From positions 186,001 through 250,000 of the forward strand of contig NZ_STFF01000003.1 in NCBI RefSeq assembly GCF_004834005.1: 64,000 bases of DNA, given 5' to 3'. Each line of letters begins with the position of its first letter. Positions within the stretch are counted from its first letter, which is position 1. Under the pieces are notes generated by a model. That model ran no database searches, was not told the origin of the DNA, and saw nothing but the letters and a program-made list of their open reading frames with translations. Position numbers and translations under genes: made by a program. Below, one piece after another: positions 46,501 through 53,379 of this stretch. Source of the DNA: Niastella caeni (lineage in GTDB: Bacteria > Bacteroidota > Bacteroidia > Chitinophagales > Chitinophagaceae).

Positions 46501-46619
46501 CTTTCAACCTGTTCACTATTACCAAAGTAAAAGATTATGACCCGGAAGGCGACAATTACAGCGGCCAGTTCTATCCACAGCAACGGATCATTAACGTAGG
46601 TATCGGATTAAGATTCTAA
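43518..46619 (+). CDS. SusC/RagA TonB-linked outer-membrane transporter
   Basis: I start at the ATG at 43518 (1033 residues); a GTG four codons earlier is open. The signal ends LSLFAQ. A carboxypeptidase-regulatory domain follows (QVRGRVISAEGPIAGATVTI), then the VVVVGYNTQKKATVTGS TonB-box region, the plug (IRIRGLATMRNNDVLIVVDG; NISVLKDASAAIYGSRAANG) and the barrel, ending RIINVGIGLRF. There is no STN domain, which fits control by the hybrid regulator upstream rather than by a sigma/anti-sigma pair. It should import oligosaccharides with the SusD partner 18 bp downstream. Which glycan is not readable, though the GH2 gene suggests beta-linked galactosides or similar. Confidence 0.96.
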   Translation: MRQLHLKNRAICKLLYRLTPQLLLIGFFHLISLSLFAQTQVRGRVISAEGPIAGATVTIKGTATSAVTDADGKFSIQAPEKATLVITHVNFATLEMLAGGDMEITLQNSKIDLSEVVVVGYNTQKKATVTGSISVVKGADLVKSPAVNVSNSLAGRFSGVMINNRSGEPGYDGSSIRIRGLATMRNNDVLIVVDGVPGQIGGLERLNPMDIDNISVLKDASAAIYGSRAANGVILVTTKRGKAGKSSFSVTYDHGFSSPTRLPDMADAPTYAAIANEIAYYNNQAGGMNQQYSAADIQKFADGSDPLNFPNTDWAKATLKNSTGQDNLNISLAGGSENVRYYVGAGLLSQDGLYKNGAAKYNQYNFRANLDATVTKDFKVGVYLSGRQEDRQFPTSSAGTIFRSIYRAYPIIPAFYPNGLPSTGIEGMNPAMMATNAGGLNKNPGSVFNGILKGNYNIAAVKGLSLEGWVAIDKSWFFNKTFSTPYLLYSYDKNANTYNPRIVGGSNNAAMLSESQENFTQITSHLRLNYANSFGKHNVNSFVAYEQSELRRETFGTSRINFPTTQTPELSQGGTAATDLANYGGSYRFTRKSYLGKVSYNYDERYLFDAQMRIDGSTTFPPGNRFGYFPSFSAGWRISNESFMRDISFLTDLKLRASFGTLGNDNVNPFQYFNNYSLNSQVVLGSSIVPGIDLTKLANANIRWEVARKTDVAIEGVIMNNIFFEVIYFQQKRSNILAPRNASIPAVSGIVNGFQQDPLVPDENIAKVNSNGMEATLGYYNRKGKFHYGAGGNFTFAKSKIIFMDEAAGVLPHQKQTGRPLNTSLLYNSLGIFRTADEIAKYPHLNGAQPGDLILEDYNKDGSITADDAVRTKYGNVPQITYGINMFADYKSFDISIVFAGQAQVSQFVLPEAGTVGNFYSSWADNRWSPSNPGGSFPRVDTRTSASVNGGRYPSTFWLNNAAFLRLKNVQLGYNVTSQLLTRMKMQSLRLYVSAFNLFTITKVKDYDPEGDNYSGQFYPQQRIINVGIGLRF

Positions 46620-46637
46620 ACATTCAATTGTGAGCAA

Positions 46638-48332
46638 ATGAAAACAACATTTCGAAATATTTTATATACAACGGTTATCGCAACAGCGATCACATCGTGC
46701 AAGAAAGATTTTCTTACTGTTACGCCAACAGATCGCGTTTCAGAAGCGGCCATCTTTGGCGACTCCCTTCTGTTTGAAGATTTTGTTTATGCCCGGTATG
46801 TGGGTATAAGGCTTCAGGACAAAGAAGGCGATGGCACCAACCCCGGTTTTGGCCGTGGTTTCGAATACGCCATGTGGAGCTCGCTCACCGATGAATCCAT
46901 TTATAACAATGATGATAATACGTGGCTGGTTCAAAGAGGATTGCTGGCGCCGGAAAATACAGGTATTGCCGGCACTATCTGGGGACGTAGCTATCGCAGC
47001 ATCAGGGAGTGTAATTTCGCTATTACCAATATAGAGAAAGTAACAATGAGCCAGCCGCACAAAGACAAGCTGCTGGGCGAATTGAAATTCATCAGGGCAT
47101 TCCGGTACCACGACCTCATCAGGAACTATGGTGGCGTGATATTGATGGGCGACAAAGTATACAACCTGGGTGATAATTTACAGGACGAAGCCTTATTTAC
47201 AAGAGCTTCATTGAAAGAATCTATTGATTACGCTGTTGCCCAACTGGATGAAGCAGCGGCTGCATTACCCCTGAACAATGACGGTAACTGGCTGCTGGGC
47301 CGTGCTACCAAAGGCGCCGCATTAGCGCTTAAAGCAAGGTTGTTATTATATGCAGCAAGCCCGTTATACGCTACAGGCACCTGGCAGGCGGCAGCAACCG
47401 CAGCACAGGCTGTTATCAGTCTTAACAAATACAGCCTTTATACCGGCGGCTACGGCAACCTGTTCTTAAATGGCGACAACAGCGAAGCCATCTTCGAACG
47501 GTTGTATACAAAAAATGCCGGCCATACGCACCTTGAAATTGCGAACGGGCCTAACAGCTATGGCGGCTGGGGCGGTAACCTGCCCTTGCAAAACCTGGTC
47601 GACGATTATCAAATGGATAATGGTAAACCCATTACCGATGGCACTTCAGGTTATGATGCTAACAACCCATATGTAAACCGCGACAAACGTCTTTATGCTA
47701 CCGTATTATACAATGGCGCCAGCTATCGCGGCAGTACCATTGAAACGTTTACGCCCGGTGGTAAAGACAGTAAAGACGGTCCGGATAACTGGAATACCTC
47801 TAAAACCGGTTACTACCTTAAAAAGTTCATGAACGACGCTTATCCTTTACAGAACCCATGGGGCAATGCAGGTTTTCAACCCTGGTACTATATTCGTTAT
47901 GCGGAAGTATTGTTGAACTTTGCTGAAGCAGCTAACGAAGCCTATGGTGCAGATGTAGTGCCTCCCGGTTCAACTTTATCTGCCCGCACAGCCGTTAATC
48001 TTGTTCGTCAAAGAACAGGCGTAGGCATGCCAGCACTGGCATCCGGTTTATCGCAATCGCAAATGCGCGATGCTATCCGGTACGAACGTCGCGTTGAACT
48101 GGCGTTTGAAGAGCACCGCTTCTATGATGTAAGAAGATGGAAGATTGCCGACGTAACAGAGAACAAACCAGCCGGCGGTATCACCGTTACCAAAAGTGGA
48201 AGCACCCTTACTTACACACCCAAAGTGGCATTGGATGGCCGTAAGTTTGAGACCAAACATTACTGGTTGCCCATACCACGTGCTGAAATACAAGCCAGCA
48301 ATAACAAGATTACACAGAACAGCGGTTACTAA
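46638..48332 (+). CDS. SusD/RagB family glycan-binding lipoprotein
   Basis: This protein of 564 residues has a lipoprotein signal ending ATAITSC (Cys 21), followed by KKDFLTVTPTDRVSE. The family marks are RAFRYHDLIRNYGGVILM, GAALALKARLLLYAASPLYA and, near the end, RYERRVELAFEEHRFYDVRR. It lies 18 bp after susC and surely shares its transcript. It should sit as a lid on the SusC barrel and bind the oligosaccharide. A strong hairpin follows the stop codon. Confidence 0.96.
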   Translation: MKTTFRNILYTTVIATAITSCKKDFLTVTPTDRVSEAAIFGDSLLFEDFVYARYVGIRLQDKEGDGTNPGFGRGFEYAMWSSLTDESIYNNDDNTWLVQRGLLAPENTGIAGTIWGRSYRSIRECNFAITNIEKVTMSQPHKDKLLGELKFIRAFRYHDLIRNYGGVILMGDKVYNLGDNLQDEALFTRASLKESIDYAVAQLDEAAAALPLNNDGNWLLGRATKGAALALKARLLLYAASPLYATGTWQAAATAAQAVISLNKYSLYTGGYGNLFLNGDNSEAIFERLYTKNAGHTHLEIANGPNSYGGWGGNLPLQNLVDDYQMDNGKPITDGTSGYDANNPYVNRDKRLYATVLYNGASYRGSTIETFTPGGKDSKDGPDNWNTSKTGYYLKKFMNDAYPLQNPWGNAGFQPWYYIRYAEVLLNFAEAANEAYGADVVPPGSTLSARTAVNLVRQRTGVGMPALASGLSQSQMRDAIRYERRVELAFEEHRFYDVRRWKIADVTENKPAGGITVTKSGSTLTYTPKVALDGRKFETKHYWLPIPRAEIQASNNKITQNSGY

Positions 48333-48366
48333 TTCAAGAACTAAAAAATTATAAGCATAAAGAATC

Positions 48367-48415
48367 AAATCCCAAAGCTCCATAGTATACATTGAGCTTT
48401 GGGATTTGTCTTTTT
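48367..48415 (+). terminator. Strong hairpin with T-run between susD and the GH2 gene
   Basis: AAATCCCAAAGCTC (48367-48380) pairs perfectly over 14 bp with GAGCTTTGGGATTT (48394-48407) around a 13-nt loop, followed by GTCTTTTT. It sits 34 bp past the susD stop and 43 bp before the GH2 start, so it should end most susCD transcripts and lower GH2 expression. Confidence 0.8.
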
Positions 48416-48457
48416 GGGTTCTTGCGATTTGAGATTTGGATTTTTTTAAATCATGAT

Positions 48458-50881
48458 ATGAACTGGAACCGTCATTTTTTTACGCTGCTGCTTTTTGCCC
48501 TGCCGGTGGTCCTGTTTGCCCAGAAAACCAGGCAACAGATATTATTCAATGCAGACTGGAAGTTTCATAAAGGCGAGCAGGCGAATGCTGAAAAAAATTC
48601 TTTCAATGATGCAGCCTGGCGAATGGTGAACCTGCCACACGACTGGTCGGTTGAAGGCCCTTTCAGCAATGAATGGGCAAGCGGCACAGGTTATTTGCCG
48701 GGCGGTACTGGCTGGTACCGGAAAACATTTACCATACCGCCGCAATTTAAAGGCAGGCAGGTCTTCATTTACTTCGATGGGGTATATAAGAACAGTGAAG
48801 TGTGGGTCAATGGCCATTACCTGGGAAAACGCCCCAACGGATTCATTGCTTTTCAATATGAGTTAACAAAATACCTTCTACCCGGTTTAAAAAATTCCAT
48901 TGCCGTAAAAGTTGATCATACCACGTTTGCCGATTCAAGATGGTATACCGGTTCAGGCATATATCGCAATGTATACCTCATAGCAACAGACCCGGTGCAC
49001 ATTGATCAATGGGGCGTCGCCTTCACCACACCGGCCGTGTCAACCACCCGTGCCAATGCCCGCGTTCAGGTAGCGATAGCCAACAGCACCAAAGGAAACA
49101 GACCGGTAACCGTACAATGCCTGCTCCTTGACAAAAGTGGTAAACAGGTGGCCGCCGCACAAAAAAATATTTTGGCTACGCCCAATGCCACAACGCAGGC
49201 CGACTGTGCTTTTACCGTTGCCAACCCTACCCTATGGTCTACAGACAATCCATACCTGTATACGTTACAGGTGAACGTTATTTCGGCCGGAAAAAAAATT
49301 GATGAGTGGACTGACAAAGTAGGCATCCGTTCCATTCGATTTGATCCGGAGAAAGGATTTTACCTCAATGGCGTAAACTCCAAACTGCTGGGCGTATGTA
49401 TACATGACGACGCCGGCGTGTTGGGTGTGGCGGTACCGGAAGAAGTATGGATCAGAAGATTTCGCACACTGAAAGCAGCAGGTTGCAATTCGATCCGCCT
49501 GAGCCATAATCCGCATGCGGATTATATTTACAGACTATGCGATGAAATGGGTTTCACTGTAATGGATGAAGCGTTCGATGAATGGGAAACAGGAAAGAAC
49601 AAATGGATCAAAGGTTGGAATAATGGCCAACCAGGTAAAGATGGTTACAATACTTATTTTAAAGAATGGGCGAATAAAGATCTGCGGGATATGATCCTGC
49701 GCAATCGCAACCGTCCGTCTATTATAATGTGGAGCATCGGCAATGAAATAGATTATCCCAATGATCCCTATACGCATCCGGTACTTAACTCTGGCAATAA
49801 TCCGCAGATCTATGGAAGAGGTTACGATACCACGCATCCGCCGGCGACCAGGCTGGGCGAGATCTCAAAACAATTGGTGCAGGTTGCGAAACAATATGAT
49901 ACCACCCGCCCTGTTACCGCGGCGCTGGCTGGTGTGGTGATGTCGAACACCACCAGCTATCCCGGCAACCTGGATATTGTAGGCTATAATTACCAGGAAT
50001 ACCGTTTTGCAGAAGACCATCAAAAATATCCCAACCGGGTAATTTATGATAGTGAAAATGGCATGCGGCTAAGTGCCTGGAATGCGGTTAACAACAATAG
50101 TTATGTGGCAGGGCAATATTTATGGACGGGCGTTGATTACCTTGGCGAAGCAGGTAAATGGCCGAACCGCAGCAACCAGGCCGGGTTGATAGACCTCGGT
50201 GGTTTTCCCAAAACCGAATATTATTTCAGACAAAGTATCTGGACGACCAAACCGATGATCTACATGGGCACTGCCCGCATTCCAAAATCAGAGGATAATG
50301 GCATCTGGAGTCACAAACAGGCGGCGCCAAAATGGAATGGTACAGATGGAGATTCCATCCGCGTAAACTGTTTCACCAATTGCGAGGAAGCTGAATTGTT
50401 TTTAAATGGCCAGTCATTGGGCAGAAGAAAAATGGCCGATGCCAGGAACAGGACCTTGTGGTGGAACACAATGTATCATCCCGGTGAACTGGTGGTGAAA
50501 GGATATAATGAAGGGAAAGAAGCGGCGCAATACACCCTGAACACAACCGGCAAGGCGTCTGCCATAAAAGCAACTGTATACAAAGATGCGTTGATCAATG
50601 AACGCACAGGTGTACAACAGTTAGAAGTATTGCTGGTTGATGAAAAAGGCCAATATGTATATGATGCCGACAACGATATAACTGTAAGCATTACAGGCCC
50701 CGCTACCCTGCTGGGATTGGAAAACAGTGATGCGCATGATGTAGGTGATTACCAGGCCAGCACCAGGAAAGCGAGAAACGGCCGGTTGATCGTATATGTA
50801 CGACCGCCGGTAAAAAGCAACGCCTATGAAATAACAATAGCATCACCCGGATTGGAACCCGTGACCGTGAAGCTTAATTAA
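48458..50881 (+). CDS. Glycoside hydrolase family 2 (beta-galactosidase-like)
   Basis: I start at the ATG at 48458 (807 residues; signal MNWNRHFFTLLLFALPVVLF); 22 codons upstream are open but overlap the hairpin. The GH2 sugar-binding domain (WKFHKGEQANAE, LPHDWSVEGPF, GTGWYRKTF) is followed by the Ig-like domain, the TIM barrel with NSIRLSHNPH and MWSIGNEIDYP (E430, acid/base), and candidate nucleophile E533 in YDSENG. A C-terminal domain (~620-700) resembles DUF4982, and the last ~110 residues a GH2 C5-type domain. It should be periplasmic or secreted without a T9SS tail. Beta-galactosidase is the commonest activity for this layout, but other exo-glycosidase activities occur. Confidence 0.93.
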   Translation: MNWNRHFFTLLLFALPVVLFAQKTRQQILFNADWKFHKGEQANAEKNSFNDAAWRMVNLPHDWSVEGPFSNEWASGTGYLPGGTGWYRKTFTIPPQFKGRQVFIYFDGVYKNSEVWVNGHYLGKRPNGFIAFQYELTKYLLPGLKNSIAVKVDHTTFADSRWYTGSGIYRNVYLIATDPVHIDQWGVAFTTPAVSTTRANARVQVAIANSTKGNRPVTVQCLLLDKSGKQVAAAQKNILATPNATTQADCAFTVANPTLWSTDNPYLYTLQVNVISAGKKIDEWTDKVGIRSIRFDPEKGFYLNGVNSKLLGVCIHDDAGVLGVAVPEEVWIRRFRTLKAAGCNSIRLSHNPHADYIYRLCDEMGFTVMDEAFDEWETGKNKWIKGWNNGQPGKDGYNTYFKEWANKDLRDMILRNRNRPSIIMWSIGNEIDYPNDPYTHPVLNSGNNPQIYGRGYDTTHPPATRLGEISKQLVQVAKQYDTTRPVTAALAGVVMSNTTSYPGNLDIVGYNYQEYRFAEDHQKYPNRVIYDSENGMRLSAWNAVNNNSYVAGQYLWTGVDYLGEAGKWPNRSNQAGLIDLGGFPKTEYYFRQSIWTTKPMIYMGTARIPKSEDNGIWSHKQAAPKWNGTDGDSIRVNCFTNCEEAELFLNGQSLGRRKMADARNRTLWWNTMYHPGELVVKGYNEGKEAAQYTLNTTGKASAIKATVYKDALINERTGVQQLEVLLVDEKGQYVYDADNDITVSITGPATLLGLENSDAHDVGDYQASTRKARNGRLIVYVRPPVKSNAYEITIASPGLEPVTVKLN

Positions 50882-50942
50882 GTGAACGCTCCGCCAGCTA
50901 GCGGAGGTCCTACCCTTTAAGAGATCCGTCCTTATAGCAAAG

Positions 50943-50968
50943 CCCTGACAGTACTGTCGGGGTTTTTT
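50943..50968 (+). terminator. Rho-independent terminator after the GH2 gene
   Basis: CCCTGACAGT pairs with ACTGTCGGGG (one wobble), followed by six T residues. It lies 62 bp past the GH2 stop and closes the polysaccharide locus. An additional GC-rich word CTCCGCCAGCTAGCGGAG (50889-50906), itself a near-perfect hairpin, lies just before it. Confidence 0.88.
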
Positions 50969-51036
50969 GTTTAATATCCACTTTACGATCTCTTTCCAAT
51001 TTTCCATTTACATTTATGATCGAAAACACTAGTCAA

Positions 51037-51909
51037 ATGAAAAAAAAAGTTCTAATATCTGTACTCGTATTACTAAGCATCCATACTTCCCTTCTGGCGC
51101 AAAAATTAACGCCGCTACCCTTCAATGATAAGGCGTGGTCCGATTCAACCGAACCATTTCGCATAGCCGGGAACCTGTATTATGTTGGCACTTATGATCT
51201 GGGTTGTTATTTGCTCACTACGCCTAAAGGACATATCCTTATCAATACCGGCCTGGCCGAATCGGTGCCCATGATCAAAAAGAATATGGCGCAGTTAGGT
51301 TTCAAATTTTCAGATATAAAGATCCTGTTGACCACGCAGGCGCACTTTGATCATGTGGCGGGAATGGCGGCTATAAAAAAACAAACGGGCGCCAAAATGA
51401 TGGTGGATGAAAAGGATGCCAGAGTGTTGGCAGATGGCGGTAATTCCGACTACTACATGGGAGGCCATGGGCCAATGTACCTGCCGGTAAAAGCAGATAG
51501 GCTATTAAAGGATCACGAAACTATCAGCCTGGGCGGAACGCAGCTCGTACTGTTGCATCATCCGGGCCATACCCAGGGCTCCTGCAGTTACCTGGTAACG
51601 GTGAAAGATGAAAAGAAAAGTTATACCGTGTTAATCGCCAATATGCCTACGATCCTGACTGACACGAAAATGTCTGGTATGCCCGGCTATCCTGAGATCA
51701 GTAAAGATTTTGCTTATACCCTGGATGCAATGAAAAAAGTTCAATTTGATCTGTGGGTAGCATCGCATGCCAGCCAGTTTGGTTTGCACAAAAAAAGAAA
51801 ACAAGGCGATGCTTACAATCCGGACGCATTTGCCGATCGCGCGGGGTATGATAAAATATTAGCAGAGATAGAAGCACAATATCTCAAATTGAAGCATCAG
51901 CAAAAATAA
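51037..51909 (+). CDS. Subclass B3 metallo-beta-lactamase, GOB-like (Q-variant zinc site)
   Basis: I start at the ATG at 51037 (290 residues; signal MKKKVLISVLVLLSIHTSLL AQ). The zinc motif reads TTQAHFDHVAG: Q101 stands where most B3 enzymes have the first His (H116), while H103, D105 and H106 are kept. PGHT supplies H178 (H196 equivalent) and ASHASQFG supplies H244 (H263 equivalent). A Gln at this place is the hallmark of GOB enzymes of Elizabethkingia. The length, the periplasmic signal and GGHGPMYLP agree with B3 lactamases, which hydrolyse beta-lactams with zinc. It stands alone between a terminator and a repeat, with no mobile element beside it, so it looks intrinsic to the chromosome. 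Confidence 0.9.
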   Translation: MKKKVLISVLVLLSIHTSLLAQKLTPLPFNDKAWSDSTEPFRIAGNLYYVGTYDLGCYLLTTPKGHILINTGLAESVPMIKKNMAQLGFKFSDIKILLTTQAHFDHVAGMAAIKKQTGAKMMVDEKDARVLADGGNSDYYMGGHGPMYLPVKADRLLKDHETISLGGTQLVLLHHPGHTQGSCSYLVTVKDEKKSYTVLIANMPTILTDTKMSGMPGYPEISKDFAYTLDAMKKVQFDLWVASHASQFGLHKKRKQGDAYNPDAFADRAGYDKILAEIEAQYLKLKHQQK

Positions 51910-51910
51910 T

Positions 51911-52028
51911 GGCTGGTGGCTAGTGGTAAGTAGCTTGTAGGATTTTATTTGAGACTCGCTATTATATATGAAACTCAAACTGGTTGACCATGTATTCCCC
52001 TACCCGCCACTCACTACTAGCTACCAGC
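51911..52028. repeat. 29-30-bp inverted repeat (CTAGTGGC word family), second copy
   Basis: Arm 51911-51940 (GGCTGGTGGCTAGTGGTAAG...) pairs with 52000-52028 with about 6 mismatches and a ~59-nt loop. The right arm is closely similar to 21247-21294. It lies between two convergent genes and may help end both transcripts. Confidence 0.75.
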
Positions 52029-52035
52029 TATTTTT

Positions 52036-53133
52036 CTACATCCCATCAGCCCGCATCGCCCATACTATTTTCACATGGCGGTAAGCGCCTGCCTCCGACC
52101 ACTCGCTATCATAATTGAGCCCATACGGCCAGAAGTGACCGCCGCCGGTATTGATAACCGCGCTTGGTCCATCAAATGACCTTATAGCATCCACAGCGGT
52201 TGTTCCTATAAAAAGTCCGCCTGAAATATTCGAAGACCAGCCAGACGAAATACCAACACCATATGTATGCGCTATTTCATGCATAGCGGTGCGCACTGCC
52301 TGATAGCTGGTGTTCGCCCCAAACCGAATGTTTCCATTGGTGCTGCCATCAGCGGTAGGAACACCCGTGTTATATTCAACCGTCAACGTACGGGCGGGCC
52401 AGTTTGCGCCGGCATTATAACGGGCGCATGCCGCATTCATGGCATTGGTGATCCGGGTTTGCACATCAGCCGGAACACCGGTGGTTGTCAACGTCCAGGT
52501 CAGTTGCCCGCTGTGCGTAATTTTCAACAACCCCCATTGCTGATTTTCTCCACCCCAGTAACCCCATTGGGCAACATCGGCGCCCGGCGATTCAGATTGA
52601 CCGGTAACATCCAGGTCTTTGCCGCTGTTCCGGTTAACAATACGGTAATAACCGTTGCCCACGCTAATGAATTGCCATTGCTGGTTGTTGGCGCCTGAAT
52701 AATCATGGATATCCACGTTGTCGCCATCAGCAGTACCGGCATTGTACACCTGCAGCGCTCTTCCGCTTTGTACCCCAATAATAGAGTAATACCCGCCGGA
52801 GAGTTCGGTAAGTGTCCACCGTTGATTGGTGCCGCCTGTTGCGCCCCATTGCAGCACGTTCGACCCATTGGCAGTTGCAGCCGAGGCAACATCGAGCGCC
52901 ATACCGCTTTTACGGTTAACAATTATGAATGTACCATTGGCTAAAGTTTGCAATGTTTCTGAGGCGGGCACTCTTGCGGTTGTCAGGTTGTCGTTTTTCC
53001 TGTCTCCTGAAGAATTGGTTGCATCAGTTGTTGCATTTTCTGGTATAACATCTTTTTTGCAACTGGCAAAAAACAACATAGGAAGTAGCAGGACTAACGC
53101 TAATGAACGTAGACTAAGCAATCTGATTCTCAT
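52036..53133 (-). CDS. Lipoprotein with ricin-type beta-trefoil lectin and HExxH metallopeptidase-like domain
   Basis: I start at the ATG at 53133 (365 residues; lipoprotein signal ending PMLFFASC, Cys 25); 61 further codons are open upstream but do not look like a signal. A ricin-type lectin (~75-215) has three QxW repeats: NQRWTL, NQQWQF and NQQWGL. The C-terminal ~140 residues carry MHEIAHTYGVG (H285, E286, H289), the zinc motif of metallopeptidases, and end GHFWPYGLNYDSEWS. I infer a carbohydrate-targeted surface protease or a related metalloenzyme. The peptidase family is not certain. It stands alone, divergent from a TonB-dependent receptor. Confidence 0.87.
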   Translation of the reverse strand: MRIRLLSLRSLALVLLLPMLFFASCKKDVIPENATTDATNSSGDRKNDNLTTARVPASETLQTLANGTFIIVNRKSGMALDVASAATANGSNVLQWGATGGTNQRWTLTELSGGYYSIIGVQSGRALQVYNAGTADGDNVDIHDYSGANNQQWQFISVGNGYYRIVNRNSGKDLDVTGQSESPGADVAQWGYWGGENQQWGLLKITHSGQLTWTLTTTGVPADVQTRITNAMNAACARYNAGANWPARTLTVEYNTGVPTADGSTNGNIRFGANTSYQAVRTAMHEIAHTYGVGISSGWSSNISGGLFIGTTAVDAIRSFDGPSAVINTGGGHFWPYGLNYDSEWSEAGAYRHVKIVWAMRADGM

Positions 53134-53321
53134 ACTAGGTTTGAATTTAAGTAAATGAATAGTATGAAAATAATCAGATGAAGATTGAAACACCGGGGTG
53201 TAATTGGTTAAAAAGGGGGGACAATATAATAAATCACCAGTACGCTGATGAATTCTAAGGTTAAGAAAATGCCGATTGAAGTTATTCGTAAAATGCCGTT
53301 CATCATATAAATCCAATACCT

Positions 53322-53335
53322 ACGAATATATTCGT
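53322..53335. promoter_or_regulatory. Perfect 14-bp palindrome upstream of the TonB-dependent receptor
   Basis: ACGAATATATTCGT is fully palindromic and lies 45-58 bp before the receptor start at 53380. It is a candidate operator for a dimeric repressor. No regulator gene is adjacent. Confidence 0.4.
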
Positions 53336-53379
53336 TAATCTTGCAGGTCAAGAACCCAACCTTCAGCAACCAAGCAGCC

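Noticed and set aside
51037-51909. Glyoxalase II or another general metallo-hydrolase in place of a beta-lactamase
   Set aside because: The signal peptide, the QxHxDH motif, GGHGPMYLP and the ASHASQ ligand region together fit subclass B3 and not the cytosolic hydrolases.
52036-53316. Longer start of the ricin lipoprotein at 53316
   Set aside because: The extra 61 residues lack signal features and would bury the clear lipoprotein signal that begins at 53133.
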